In this document: positions 9,736-18,264 of the stretch, piece by piece
Position numbering within the stretch: position 1 is the first letter of the stretch
How the letters are laid out: each line of letters opens with the position of its first letter
From: Reinekea thalattae
GTDB taxonomy: Bacteria > Pseudomonadota > Gammaproteobacteria > Pseudomonadales > Natronospirillaceae
NCBI RefSeq assembly: GCF_008041945.1
Contig: NZ_VKAD01000001.1
Coordinates: forward strand, 1,364,001-1,428,000
Length of the DNA stretch: 64,000 bases
Direction: 5' to 3'
Translations under genes and position numbers: made by a program
Notes under the pieces: generated by a model
Databases searched by the model: none
Told to the model about the DNA's origin: nothing
What the model saw: only the letters and a program-made list of their open reading frames with translations

Positions 9736-10182
9736 ATGACTGAACAACAACAGCCGCAATTCGGTATTCAACGCGTATACATTAAAGATTTATCTTTTGA
9801 GTGCCCTAACTCTCCAGCGATTTTTCGCAAAGAGTGGAAACCGCAAATCAAACTGGATTTAAACACCCAAAGCCAAAAGCTAGATGAAGATATCTACGAA
9901 GTGGTTTTGACATTGACCGTATCTGCCAAGCTAGAAGATGACACGGCGTTTTTATGCGAAGTACAGCAAGCGGGTATTTTTTCTATTGCTGGCTTCCCTG
10001 AAGAAACACGCGCTCAAATGATTGGCGCTTACTGCCCGAACATCTTATTCCCATACGCGCGTGAAGCGATTGACACAGCAGTGGTTAAAGGCAGCTTCCC
10101 TGCATTGATGTTAGCACCGGTTAACTTTGAAGCGCTGTACGCGCAAAACAAAGCTGCCGCAGAGAACGCGACTAAGAACTAG
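9736..10182 (+). CDS. secB: protein-export chaperone SecB
   Basis: 148 aa, full length. SecB signatures are [19 protein letters not shown] at the N-terminus and [10 protein letters not shown]-like and LFPYAREAI segments in the core. It forms a cytosolic tetramer that holds preproteins unfolded and hands them to SecA. It is the third gene of yibN-grxC-secB and is followed by a strong terminator. Confidence 0.97.
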   Translation: MTEQQQPQFGIQRVYIKDLSFECPNSPAIFRKEWKPQIKLDLNTQSQKLDEDIYEVVLTLTVSAKLEDDTAFLCEVQQAGIFSIAGFPEETRAQMIGAYCPNILFPYAREAIDTAVVKGSFPALMLAPVNFEALYAQNKAAAENATKN

Positions 10183-10222
10183 TAAGTAAGAACTAAGAAC
10201 GATAACTTACTCGTTGCAGCCT

Positions 10223-10257
10223 AAAAAAATAGCGACCTTATGTCGCTATTTTTTTTG
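10223..10257. terminator. rho-independent terminator after secB
   Basis: Perfect stem AAATAGCGAC/GTCGCTATTT, extended by matching A and T runs, around the loop CTTAT. It lies between convergent secB and thiI and can act on both strands. Confidence 0.85.
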
Positions 10258-10323
10258 TCACTTCAATTTATATCACTACAATTTTTAGCACTTAAATTAA
10301 TGTCACCTCAGCAACAGAGCCAA

Positions 10324-11787
10324 CTATTCTGCAAGTCGGAAAACGCCAACGTTTTTAAAGCCGTTGTCGGCTAGGTGCAAGGCGTGCATTTTACTCATCA
10401 CACCCTTATCGCAATAGAGCAAATACTCGCGCTGTTGATCGAGTGTTTTAAACTGTCGGTTCAAACTGTAGAACGGCATCTGGATAATATCTTGGCCGGC
10501 CACTTCTAATGGCGCTTGCTCAATCTCGTTCGGGTGACGAACATCGATAATCACCGCTTGCTGTCGATCGATCTTATCGTTTAACGCCTGTTCCATCTCT
10601 AACGTCGGCTGCCAAACCATCTCATCGATCAACTCAACTTTTGCCGATTGCAAAGCCTGATCAAGCACGCACATGGCAAACGGTTGCTCGGCGCGAACAA
10701 CATCATCACGCTTACAGGCGGCATTTGGTTTTTTAGAAATCACGCCGCAGTATTCAGGAATACGCTCAACAAAACTCGCCGCACCAATTTCACGCGCCGC
10801 ATCAACAATGGTTTGCTTGTCTGAAACTGCGAGTGGACGAATCACCAGTCGATCAGAAACTTCATCGATCAACCGTAAGTTCATCATCGTTTGGCTGGAA
10901 ACTTGCGACAGCGCCTCACCAGTAACAAATGAGTCGACCTTTAATTTTTGTGCCACGGCATTAGCAGCACGCACCATCATGCGCTTTAACACCACGCCCA
11001 TGTAGCGGTCTTCGACCTGCTCTAAAATTTCTTCAACCACGCCTTCAAAAGGCACCGATATAAACTTAACCTTGTGTGAGCTGCCGTATTTTTTCCACAA
11101 ATAATAGATGACTTCTTTAACGCCGTTTTCGTGCGCCGCACCACCCAAATTAAAAAACAAAAAGTGCGTGCGAATACCGCGACGCATCATTTGGTAAGAA
11201 GCGACGGTGGAGTCAAAACCGCCACTGACCAACGACACAGTAGAGTCAGCACCGCCAATCGGGAAGCCGCCCAAGCCAGCTCGACGCTGATCGATCACCA
11301 TCAGTTTTTGCTCACGCACTTCGAGGCGGATCAAAACATCAGGGTTATGCAAATCGACGCCTTTGGCATCACTGTGTTGGCGAATACCGCCACCGACATA
11401 ACGCTCAACATCGGTGGATTGAAAATCGTGTTTACCGGTGCGCTTAACACGCACAACAAAGGTTTTATCGACCAGTGCATCACGCCAAACACTGAGCGTG
11501 TTCTGCACGATATCGTCAAAGCTGCCCAGTTCAAATTCGCGCACTCGGTTCACCGCAGCGATACCCGGAATGCAGGTCAAGGCTTCATAAACGTCGTCAT
11601 TCAGCGCATCGGTTGCGTGTTCAGGCGTGTAGACTTCAACCGCATCCCAGCCATTTTTAACTTGGATACCGGAGCCGACGCGATGCAGCACATTACGAAT
11701 GTTCGCGGCCAACTGCTTAGTGAGTAGCTTTCTAACCGGACGAGTCTTAATGGTGATTTCTGGGAATAGCTTTACAACAAATTTCAT
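10324..11787 (-). CDS. thiI: tRNA 4-thiouridine synthetase ThiI with rhodanese domain
   Basis: 487 aa from the ATG at 11787. The reading frame is open to a GTG at 11859, but family members begin at MKFVVKLFPEITIK, so the inner start is preferred. Order: ferredoxin-like and THUMP domain, PP-loop ATPase with VSGGFDST, then a C-terminal rhodanese domain with the sulfur-carrying C459 (YLLYCDKG). The EYCGVISKK segment carries the cysteine known to pair with it in E. coli. It makes s4U8 in tRNA and supplies sulfur for the thiamine thiazole in enteric bacteria. It stands alone, convergent with secB. Confidence 0.95.
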   Translation of the reverse strand: MKFVVKLFPEITIKTRPVRKLLTKQLAANIRNVLHRVGSGIQVKNGWDAVEVYTPEHATDALNDDVYEALTCIPGIAAVNRVREFELGSFDDIVQNTLSVWRDALVDKTFVVRVKRTGKHDFQSTDVERYVGGGIRQHSDAKGVDLHNPDVLIRLEVREQKLMVIDQRRAGLGGFPIGGADSTVSLVSGGFDSTVASYQMMRRGIRTHFLFFNLGGAAHENGVKEVIYYLWKKYGSSHKVKFISVPFEGVVEEILEQVEDRYMGVVLKRMMVRAANAVAQKLKVDSFVTGEALSQVSSQTMMNLRLIDEVSDRLVIRPLAVSDKQTIVDAAREIGAASFVERIPEYCGVISKKPNAACKRDDVVRAEQPFAMCVLDQALQSAKVELIDEMVWQPTLEMEQALNDKIDRQQAVIIDVRHPNEIEQAPLEVAGQDIIQMPFYSLNRQFKTLDQQREYLLYCDKGVMSKMHALHLADNGFKNVGVFRLAE

Positions 11788-11944
11788 TTTAGCTTCGACA
11801 TCTTGCAAAAAGCGCGCAGTATAGCACTGTAAATCCTGAGTACTAAGCCGAATTTTCACCCAAATAAAGGCTCTTTACGCAGCCAGTCTTGGCGGTTTAA
11901 GATCGCACAGCAATTGAAAGCGAACCGTATAAAGGATGCGAACC

Positions 11945-12892
11945 ATGCTCGAGTTCCAACAACAGGCAGACGCCGAAACGCGACTGCACATCGAAGACAC
12001 CGACGCGCCCTTACCGGAAAAGCTAAACCCTCAAACCCGTTACGCCTTTTTTAGCACCATCGCCAAGGGCGGTAAATCGCTGATCAAATCCTGCCGCGAT
12101 CTGCATTTGGGCCGCACCGTCTGCTACAAAACACTCAGACCCGAATTTATCGACAACCCTATCGAGTCGACTCGGCTGCTGCGCGAAGCACGTATTTCAG
12201 CCATGCTGCAACACCCAAACACCGTACCGACTTACGAAGTCGGCCGCGACGCGCGTGGCAATTACTATTTCACCATGAAGCTGGTGCATGGCTACACCCT
12301 GCGCGAAGTGCTCAATTACCGTGAGCGCTACGACCTTGTTCAGCTGATGGAAGTAATCACCCAAGTGGCCAACGCACTGGCTTATGCACACTCGCGCGGT
12401 GTCATTCATCGAGACATAAAGCCCGACAACATCCTGATTGGCCCTTATGGCGAAACGCTCTTGCTGGATTGGGGCCTTGCTAAAGTGTGGCACAAGGACA
12501 AAGCACAAACCGATGATGAATCACTGATTGAAGAGGTCGACGCTGGCCCCGGCATGACCGGCGAAGACAAGCTGCAAGGCACGGTCATGTATATGTCGCC
12601 AGAGCAGATCGAACGCGACCCTGCGATTAACTTTAAATCGGACATCTACAGCCTAGGTGCCGTGCTATACGAAACGCTCACCGGCGTGACGCCTTTTCAG
12701 GGCGAGGTTGTTCGCGAGCTGTTGCAGCAGGTAAAAACTCAACGCCCGATCGATCCACGCCAAGCATCCAAAACACGCGTGCCTGCCGCACTGGCACAGC
12801 TTTGCATGCAATGCCTAGAAAAGGACCCTGAAAAACGGCCAGCCTCGGCAAACGATGTAATCTACCTATTAAAAGACGGCTGGCAGCTGTAA
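11945..12892 (+). CDS. cytosolic Hanks-type Ser/Thr protein kinase
   Basis: About 315 aa. The core kinase motifs are present: invariant Lys K62 (TVCYKTLRP), catalytic loop HRDIKPDN with D157, DWG in place of DFG with D175 (LLLDWGLAKV), and the APE-like MSPEQIERDP. The Gly-rich loop is loose (IAKGGKSLIKS). No transmembrane segment or sensor domain is present. AAGGA lies 8-9 bases before the ATG at 11945, so this start is preferred over the ATG at 11936, which would overlap it. A PP2C phosphatase follows after 38 bp, so the two probably form a reversible phosphorylation switch. Targets are unknown. Confidence 0.88.
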   Translation: MLEFQQQADAETRLHIEDTDAPLPEKLNPQTRYAFFSTIAKGGKSLIKSCRDLHLGRTVCYKTLRPEFIDNPIESTRLLREARISAMLQHPNTVPTYEVGRDARGNYYFTMKLVHGYTLREVLNYRERYDLVQLMEVITQVANALAYAHSRGVIHRDIKPDNILIGPYGETLLLDWGLAKVWHKDKAQTDDESLIEEVDAGPGMTGEDKLQGTVMYMSPEQIERDPAINFKSDIYSLGAVLYETLTGVTPFQGEVVRELLQQVKTQRPIDPRQASKTRVPAALAQLCMQCLEKDPEKRPASANDVIYLLKDGWQL

Positions 12893-12930
12893 AGCATGGC
12901 CTGCGGTAAACTGAATAAAGGGCAACCTAA

Positions 12931-13707
12931 ATGCCTCAAATAGACTTAGAACAATTAGAAACACTTAGCGACTCGCTAAGCGATGCAGAGATCACCTTTG
13001 CTTGGAACAGCGCAGGGCTGAGCGATGTTGGCCGCGTACGTAAAGTCAATGAAGACGCCTACCTGTCTTCGCACGAACAACAACTATGGGCGGTCGCCGA
13101 CGGCATGGGCGGCCATAGTCGAGGCGACTACGCCAGCAAGACCGTCGTGGAATCGTTGCTTTATTTTTCGCCACGCCGCTCATTACGCAAAAGTATTATC
13201 GAGCTAGATAGCTGCCTAAAAAAAGCTCATGACGTCTGCCGAACCACCTTCCCTTCTGAACGAGTCGGCTCTACTGTTGCCGCGCTTTACGCTCAGGCAG
13301 ACTATGGCTTTTTTATTTGGCTTGGCGATAGCCGAATTTACCGGCTACGCGACGGCCAACTAGAACAGATGACATCCGACCACACCGTCGCGCAAGAAAA
13401 GTGCGACCGCGGTGAACTCAGCCCATTAATGGCCGCACTTCACCCTTCTGCTCATGTATTAACACGAGCCATCGGCATTAACTTCCACCTAACAATCGAC
13501 ATTCATTACGCAAAAATTCAAGCCGGAGATCGCTACTTACTGTGCAGCGACGGCCTTTATAACGAACTCGAACACAAAGAAATTTTGCACTACTTAGCGC
13601 AGGGCACGCCGCAACAGGCGGTCGCAGAGCTGTTGGCCTATTCACTCAAGCAGGGTGGTAAAGACAACACAACCGCCATCGTGGTAGACGCCATCAAGCA
13701 GGCTTAA
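12931..13707 (+). CDS. PP2C-family Ser/Thr phosphatase
   Basis: 258 aa PPM/PP2C domain. Metal-binding motifs are complete: GRVRKVNEDAY, VADGMGG (D57, G58), WLGDSRIYRL, LLCSDGLYNE and GGKDNTTAIVV. About 25 extra residues precede the domain, and no membrane segment is present. It lies just downstream of the kinase gene and probably reverses its phosphorylation. Such pairs are common beside type VI secretion genes, but none are present here; the downstream neighbours are glutamine synthetase genes. Confidence 0.9.
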   Translation: MPQIDLEQLETLSDSLSDAEITFAWNSAGLSDVGRVRKVNEDAYLSSHEQQLWAVADGMGGHSRGDYASKTVVESLLYFSPRRSLRKSIIELDSCLKKAHDVCRTTFPSERVGSTVAALYAQADYGFFIWLGDSRIYRLRDGQLEQMTSDHTVAQEKCDRGELSPLMAALHPSAHVLTRAIGINFHLTIDIHYAKIQAGDRYLLCSDGLYNELEHKEILHYLAQGTPQQAVAELLAYSLKQGGKDNTTAIVVDAIKQA

Positions 13708-14030
13708 AGCACTGTTAAAAACCATACAGGCACCAAAATAACGCACCCGATAAAATTAAAGGCCATTTTGGGGCGCAAATTAGCCCGAGTGACACATCCT
13801 ACTGTCAGGACTTTTCAAGAAGAAAAAACACTTGACCGCCCGCAAATCGAGCGTTCATGCGCTTTTTTTGGGCGTAACCCCGCCAAAAAACAGCGCATTA
13901 TTATTTATCGACAAACTTGGAATAAAACCTGCAGTAGCTACCAGGTTATTTGTTAACAACAATCTACCCAGTGTTTGCGAATATGCCGTGAACACTAACG
14001 CAATGAAACACAAGTGGAGAGCATTTCACC
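13708..14030 (+). other. intergenic region upstream of glnII
   Basis: 323 bp between the phosphatase and the type II glutamine synthetase. Short open frames here are unconvincing. GGAGA at 14016-14020 is a ribosome binding site for the next gene. I could not find a sigma-54 -24/-12 element that keeps the GG-N10-GC core with good flanks, and no terminator hairpin was seen. Confidence 0.4.
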
Positions 14031-15050
14031 ATGAAGAGTAAATTAGAGTACATTTGGCTTGACGGTTACAAGCCTACTCAGAGTCTACGTAGTAAAACAA
14101 TGGTTCGTAACAACTTTGGCGGAACCTTAGAAGAGTGCCCAGTTTGGTCATTCGACGGTAGTTCTACTGAGCAAGCTGAAGGTAACGACTCTGATTGCCT
14201 ACTTAAGCCAGTCGCTATCATCCCTGATCCAGATCGTAACAACGCTTACCTAGTTATGACTGAAGTATTAAATGCAGACGGCACCCCACACGAAACAAAT
14301 GGTCGTGCGACTATCGACGAAGGCGATGACGACGACGATTTCTGGTTCGGTTTCGAGCAAGAATACTTCCTATGGGACATGACAACCAATCGCCCACCAG
14401 GTTTCCCTGCTGGCGGTTTCCCTGATCCACAAGGTCAATACTACTGCTCAGTTGGCGCGAAAAACGCTTTCGCTCGTGAAGTTATCGAAGAGCACCTAGA
14501 CCTATGTCTAGAAGCTGGCCTAAACGTTGAAGGTATCAACGCAGAAGTTGCAGCTGGTCAATGGGAATTCCAAATCTTCGCAAAAGGCGCTAAGCGTTCT
14601 GGCGACGAAATCTGGTTAGGCCGTTACCTACTTGAGCGTACTGCTGAAAAATATGGCTACGCGATTGAATGGCATCCCAAGCCTCTTGGCGACACTGACT
14701 GGAACGGTTCTGGTATGCACGCTAACTTCTCTAACGGCGCAATGCGTGACTTGGGTGACGAGTCTGTATTCACTAAAATCTGTGAAGAGTTTGGTAAAAA
14801 CATTGAGCGTCACATCAGCGTTTACGGTGCCGACAACGATCAGCGTCTAACTGGTAAGCACGAAACTCAAGCTATCGACGAATTCAGCTACGGTGTATCT
14901 GACCGTGGTGCGTCTATCCGTATCCCTGTTGGTACGATCGAAGATGGTTGGAAAGGTCGTCTTGAAGACCGTCGTCCAGCGTCTAACGCGGATCCATACA
15001 AGGTTGCAGCGGCTATCGTTAAAACAACGAAAGAAGCCATGGCTAAGTAA
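14031..15050 (+). CDS. glnII: type II (eukaryote-like) glutamine synthetase
   Basis: 339 aa, much shorter than GSI and of the GSII class. It has KLEYIWLDGY and VWSFDGSSTEQAEG in the beta-grasp N-terminal domain, FGFEQEYFLW as the glutamate/metal motif, and NAEVAAGQWEFQI, NGSGMHANFS and RGASIRIPVGT in the catalytic barrel. It makes glutamine from glutamate, ammonia and ATP. GSII enzymes lack the adenylylation tyrosine and are not under GlnE control. GSII is sporadic in gammaproteobacteria. Here it lies directly upstream of the standard GSI gene glnA, so the organism has two differently regulated enzymes side by side. Confidence 0.92.
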   Translation: MKSKLEYIWLDGYKPTQSLRSKTMVRNNFGGTLEECPVWSFDGSSTEQAEGNDSDCLLKPVAIIPDPDRNNAYLVMTEVLNADGTPHETNGRATIDEGDDDDDFWFGFEQEYFLWDMTTNRPPGFPAGGFPDPQGQYYCSVGAKNAFAREVIEEHLDLCLEAGLNVEGINAEVAAGQWEFQIFAKGAKRSGDEIWLGRYLLERTAEKYGYAIEWHPKPLGDTDWNGSGMHANFSNGAMRDLGDESVFTKICEEFGKNIERHISVYGADNDQRLTGKHETQAIDEFSYGVSDRGASIRIPVGTIEDGWKGRLEDRRPASNADPYKVAAAIVKTTKEAMAK

Positions 15051-15086
15051 TCATTATTTACTTATAAATAATGATTCAGCAATCCA

Positions 15087-15113
15087 AAAGCCGAGCAATG
15101 CTCGGCTTTTTTT
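15087..15113 (+). terminator. terminator after glnII
   Basis: Stem AAAGCCGAGC/GCTCGGCTTT with a short AAT loop, then a T-run. It separates glnII from the glnA leader. Confidence 0.85.
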
Positions 15114-15295
15114 ATGCCTGCTAAAGCTGTCATTTGTGCCGACTAAATCTATAAACAGTTGCAACGATTGCAAGACTCCGCTGAGCAATTCACAGGTGTC
15201 TTAGTATAAAAAAGCAGGCATAATCCGCGACGAACACGTTCAATAACACTTGTGGCGCAGTACTGCTGTTAGCAGCCTTGCCTTAAGTGCCCTAG

Positions 15296-15353
15296 AAAAA
15301 GCCAGTCATCTGGTTTTTTCAAACCACCAAATGACCGCTCAATAATTGAGCGG
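15296..15353 (+). promoter_or_regulatory. two hairpins in the glnA leader
   Basis: Hairpin 1 (15296-15319) pairs AAAAAGCCAG with CTGGTTTTTT around TCAT and ends in T residues, so it looks like an intrinsic terminator. Hairpin 2 (15335-15353) is CCGCTCAA/TTGAGCGG with a TAA loop and ends 22 bp before the glnA ATG. If a promoter lies upstream of both, this could be an attenuated leader. Alternatively hairpin 1 only ends leftover transcription and the promoter lies between. Confidence 0.4.
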
Positions 15354-15375
15354 CTTCTTATAATGGAGACGCCAA

Positions 15376-16779
15376 ATGTCGCATACGCTTTCGCTGATCA
15401 AAGAATCTGAAGCTCGCTGGGTTGACCTACGCTTTACCGACACCAAAGGTAAAGAGCAACATGTAACTATTCCTTCTTCTGAAGTAGACGAAGATTTCTT
15501 CCAAGACGGTAAAATGTTCGACGGCTCTTCTATCGAAGGCTGGAAAGGCATTAACGAGTCTGACATGGTTCTTATGCCAGACGACTCAGCCTCTCTACTG
15601 GACCCATTCACAGAAGACGCAACTGTTATTGTACGTTGTAACATTGTTGAACCTTCAACCGGCGAAGGCTACAACCGCGACCCTCGTTCTATTGCAGTAC
15701 GCGCCGAAGAATACCTAAAAACAACCGGCCTAGGCGACGCTGCCTACTTCGGTCCAGAACCTGAGTTCTTCGTATTCGACGACATCAAATGGGGTGCCGA
15801 CATCTCTGGTTCGTTCTACAAAATTTCATCTGATGAAGCAGCTTGGTCTTCTGAGCGTTCGTTCGAAGATGGCAACATGGGCCACCGCCCAGGTATTAAA
15901 GGCGGTTACTTCCCAGTACCTCCAGTCGACAGCCTGCATGAAATCCGCGCACAAATGTGTGACGCCATGGAAGCCATGGGTCTAGCTATCGAAGTTCACC
16001 ACCACGAAGTAGGTACCGCAGGTCAGTGTGAAATTGGCGTTGGCGCAAACACCCTAGTTAAGAAAGCTGACGAAGTTCAGATTCTTAAATACTGCGTACA
16101 CAATGTAGCGCACGCTTACGGCAAAACAGCCACCTTCATGCCAAAACCTCTAGTTGGCGACAACGGTTCTGGTATGCACGTTCACATGTCTTTCGTTAAA
16201 GACGGTGTTAACCAATTTGCTGGCGACGCCTATGCCGGACTTTCAGAAACAGCCCTGTTCTATGTTGGCGGCATCATCAAGCACGCCCAAGCATTGAACG
16301 CCTTTGCTAACGCCTCAACCAACTCTTATAAGCGTTTGGTTCCTGGCTTCGAAGCGCCTGTTATGCTGGCCTACTCGGCTCGTAACCGTTCAGCCTCTAT
16401 CCGTATTCCATACGTCACCTCACCTAAAGGTAAGCGTATCGAAGTGCGTTTTGGCGACCCGACTGCCAACCCGTACCTAATGTTCTCTGCTTACCTAATG
16501 GCAGGCCTAGACGGCGTACTTAACAAAATTCACCCAGGTGAAGCAGCCGACAAAGACCTATACGACCTACCGCCAGAAGAAGCAGCCGCTTACCCAACGG
16601 TAGCAACCAGCCTAGAAAACGCACTTATCGCCCTAAACGATGACCGCGAATTCCTAAAAGCTGGCGGCGTATTCGACGACGACACCATCGACGCCTACAT
16701 CAACTTAAAAATGGAAGAAGTGACTCGTTTAAACATGACCACTCACCCAGTTGAGTTCGACATGTACTACTCGATCTAA
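15376..16779 (+). CDS. glnA: type I glutamine synthetase
   Basis: 467 aa, GSI-beta type. Motifs include [28 protein letters not shown], the ATP-binding [12 protein letters not shown], and NRSASIRIP. The adenylylation site is intact: Y396 in [11 protein letters not shown]. It forms the dodecameric glutamine synthetase of nitrogen assimilation, expected to be controlled by GlnE and PII. The usual ntrBC genes do not follow; a terminator and a toxin-antitoxin module do. GGAGA precedes the ATG. Confidence 0.97.
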   Translation: MSHTLSLIKESEARWVDLRFTDTKGKEQHVTIPSSEVDEDFFQDGKMFDGSSIEGWKGINESDMVLMPDDSASLLDPFTEDATVIVRCNIVEPSTGEGYNRDPRSIAVRAEEYLKTTGLGDAAYFGPEPEFFVFDDIKWGADISGSFYKISSDEAAWSSERSFEDGNMGHRPGIKGGYFPVPPVDSLHEIRAQMCDAMEAMGLAIEVHHHEVGTAGQCEIGVGANTLVKKADEVQILKYCVHNVAHAYGKTATFMPKPLVGDNGSGMHVHMSFVKDGVNQFAGDAYAGLSETALFYVGGIIKHAQALNAFANASTNSYKRLVPGFEAPVMLAYSARNRSASIRIPYVTSPKGKRIEVRFGDPTANPYLMFSAYLMAGLDGVLNKIHPGEAADKDLYDLPPEEAAAYPTVATSLENALIALNDDREFLKAGGVFDDDTIDAYINLKMEEVTRLNMTTHPVEFDMYYSI

Positions 16780-16825
16780 ACGCCTTATAAGTTCGCTTTT
16801 TAGCAACTTGTAATCAGCTATGAAA

Positions 16826-16940
16826 CAAAAGCCAAACCGGCAACGGTTTGGCTTTTTTTGTGGGGTTTGATTATCCGCGCCAAGTAGCAGTAACCGCTGC
16901 CTAACGGCTAGCAGGAATACGACAAAACTGCCTCTGGCGG
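16826..16940 (+). repeat. direct repeat copy 1, containing the glnA terminator
   Basis: It begins with a strong terminator (stem AAAAGCCAAACCG/CGGTTTGGCTTTT, loop GCAA, T-run at 16827-16859) and continues with the downstream segment TTTGATTATCCGC...AGCAGTAACCG...GCTGCCTAACGGC. A second diverged copy starts 889 bp later, at 17715. The first 35 bases are almost identical and similarity decays along about 110 bp. The two copies bracket the toxin-antitoxin pair. Confidence 0.85.
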
Positions 16941-16992
16941 CACTAGCTTTCCTTTTATTAGCATTTATGCCAGTCTGACCCAATATTGAAAA

Positions 16993-17011
16993 TATACCCT
17001 TATGGAGTATA
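16993..17011. promoter_or_regulatory. palindrome over the toxin start codon, possible TA operator
   Basis: TATACCCTTATGGAGTATA: 6 of the 7 outer base pairs match as an inverted repeat, and the ATG of the toxin gene (17002) lies in its centre. No ribosome binding site is visible upstream, so translation may be leaderless or weak. HTH antitoxins usually bind such palindromes; that this is the operator is inference. Confidence 0.4.
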
Positions 17012-17382
17012 CTTTGATCTACAAGACCAAGGTTTTTGCTTCTTTAACGAAAAAAGAAGCGTTACCAGACAGCGACCTTATTAATGCCTGTAAGGAAATG
17101 AGCAACGGGCTTTTTGATGCCGACTTAGGTGGCAATGTTTACAAAAAGCGTATCGCATCGGGCACTAAAGGAAAGAGTGGCGGATTCCGTACTATTATCG
17201 GTGCGGTTATTGGGGATAAGTATTTCTTCTTATATGCGTTTGCCAAGAGTGATAGAGCCAACATCAACGCAAAAGAGAAGCTAGCCCTAAAAGAGTTGGC
17301 AAAAGAGTTTTTAGCATTTAGTCAGGATGAGCTGAACCAACTAATTGAAGATGGCGAGCTCATTAAGGTAGGTAAATTATGA
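17002..17382 (+). CDS. RelE/HigB-like toxin of a type II TA pair
   Basis: 126 aa. The RelE-type fold is suggested by NVYKKRIASGTKGKSGGFRTI followed by FFLYAFAKSDRANINAKEKLALKELA, typical of the RelE/HigB group encoded before an HTH antitoxin. The family usually cleaves mRNA on the ribosome. The gene overlaps the antitoxin gene by 4 bp (ATGA), giving toxin-first order. The module lies between two copies of the glnA terminator repeat. Exact HigB versus RelE naming is not decided. Confidence 0.82.
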   Translation: MEYTLIYKTKVFASLTKKEALPDSDLINACKEMSNGLFDADLGGNVYKKRIASGTKGKSGGFRTIIGAVIGDKYFFLYAFAKSDRANINAKEKLALKELAKEFLAFSQDELNQLIEDGELIKVGKL

Positions 17383-17681
17383 GTGACATTTTAAAAGCAG
17401 TACACCAATCAGCAAAAGGTTTGCACAAATCAGGGGTCATTAAAAAAACCACAATGCGAAAGTTTGATGCTCTGTGTTTAACCACTGTTCATGAATTTAC
17501 ACCAGAGCAAGTACGCGCCCTACGCGAAAAAAACAACCTTTCCCAACCTGTATTTGCTCGCTACTTTAATGTCAGTGATAAATTAGTTAAAAAGTGGGAA
17601 CAGGGTGAGAGTAAGCCGAGAGGTGCAGCATTAAAAATGCTATCTCTCGCTGAAAAAAAAGGCCTTGAGGCCATTGCATAA
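17379..17681 (+). CDS. HTH antitoxin (HigA-like)
   Basis: 100 aa with a C-terminal xre-type helix-turn-helix (about residues 43-95: EQVRALREKNNLSQPVFAR, then VSDKLVKKWEQGESKPRGAA). The N-terminal 40 residues (RKFDALCLTTVHEF) likely bind the toxin. It overlaps the toxin gene by 4 bp. It is expected to neutralise the toxin and autoregulate the pair. Followed by the second terminator repeat. Confidence 0.85.
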   Translation: MSDILKAVHQSAKGLHKSGVIKKTTMRKFDALCLTTVHEFTPEQVRALREKNNLSQPVFARYFNVSDKLVKKWEQGESKPRGAALKMLSLAEKKGLEAIA

Positions 17682-17714
17682 CCAAAATCTAACAATCGCA
17701 TTAAATTAGTAGAT

Positions 17715-17836
17715 CAAAAGCCAAACCGGCAACGGTTTGGCTTTTTTTGTGAGTTTTGATTATCCGCACTACCCAGCAGTAACCGTAACAGCTGCCTAAC
17801 AGCGAGCAGAAACACAGCAAAACCCTGACAAGCGGC
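17715..17836 (+). repeat. direct repeat copy 2, containing a terminator
   Basis: Diverged second copy of the segment at 16826-16940. The terminator (17716-17749) is identical in stem and loop, and the tail TTTGATTATCCGC...CAGCAGTAACCG...GCTGCCTAACAGCGAGCAG is recognisable with small changes and an insertion. It ends the toxin-antitoxin transcript. The arrangement is best explained by insertion with duplication of the glnA 3' flank, or by recombination between two such flanks. Confidence 0.8.
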
Positions 17837-17907
17837 TTTTATAGATATTCAATTTGACGATCATCTTAAGAGATAGCATATTAGGGCTATTCAGAGAGTC
17901 GGTAGCT

Positions 17908-17966
17908 TTAACAAGCCTGAAAAGCCACTTCGTATAGTTCCACTTAGGCGGAGAACGAAACTGTTA
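17908..17966 (+). repeat. doubtful, degenerate attC-like site
   Basis: It starts TTTAACAAGCCTG, holds CACTTAGGCGG and ends CTGTTATA. GCCT/AGGC and the AAC/GTT ends can pair, but about 11 extra bases sit before the GTT end and the rest of the arms do not match well. It would be the left boundary of the first cassette. Confidence 0.3.
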
Positions 17967-17991
17967 TATTTTAAAATATTAGGAGAACAGC

Positions 17992-18216
17992 ATGGATAAC
18001 TATCACATTACTAAAGATGGGGACAAATGGAAGCTCACAAAAGAAGGTGGAGAGCGAGCATCAATTACAGCTGATACAAAAGAACAAATCATTCAACAAA
18101 CTAGAGAATTTATGGATAATAAAGTTTGCTCTGTAAAAATTCATAAAGAAGATGGAAAACTTCAAGAAGAGAGAACTTACCAAAGAAAAAACGACCCAAA
18201 GTCAACTAAGGGATAA
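17992..18216 (+). CDS. small DUF2188-like protein
   Basis: 74 aa. The sequence (YHITKDGDKWKLTKEGGERA, then repeated-looking VKIHKEDGKLQEERTY) fits the DUF2188 family: short soluble proteins with two similar beta-rich units and no known function. AGGAG precedes the ATG. It is the first gene of the cassette array, AT-rich, with a shortened attC-like site just after its stop. DUF2188 proteins occur often in mobile regions. Confidence 0.75.
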   Translation: MDNYHITKDGDKWKLTKEGGERASITADTKEQIIQQTREFMDNKVCSVKIHKEDGKLQEERTYQRKNDPKSTKG

Positions 18217-18220
18217 AATA

Positions 18221-18245
18221 TAACAAGCCGCAAATACGGGCGTTA
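18221..18245 (+). repeat. collapsed attC-like site
   Basis: TAACAAGCCG and CGGGCGTTA, the two outer arms of the attC sites seen further right, separated by only 6 bases. TAAC-AAGCCG pairs with CGG-GCGTTA. The central stem of a normal attC is missing, so this is probably a deletion product and may not recombine. Confidence 0.55.
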
Positions 18246-18264
18246 CTCAAAATAAGTATCGAGC

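Noticed and set aside
13768-14041. Two short frames (62 and 69 codons) upstream of glnII
   Set aside because: They overlap each other in different frames, have no ribosome binding sites, and one runs into the glnII start.
15252-15267. TGGCGC...TGC near 15252 as a sigma-54 promoter for glnA
   Set aside because: The GG and GC elements are separated by 9 bases instead of the required 10, and the flanks fit poorly.
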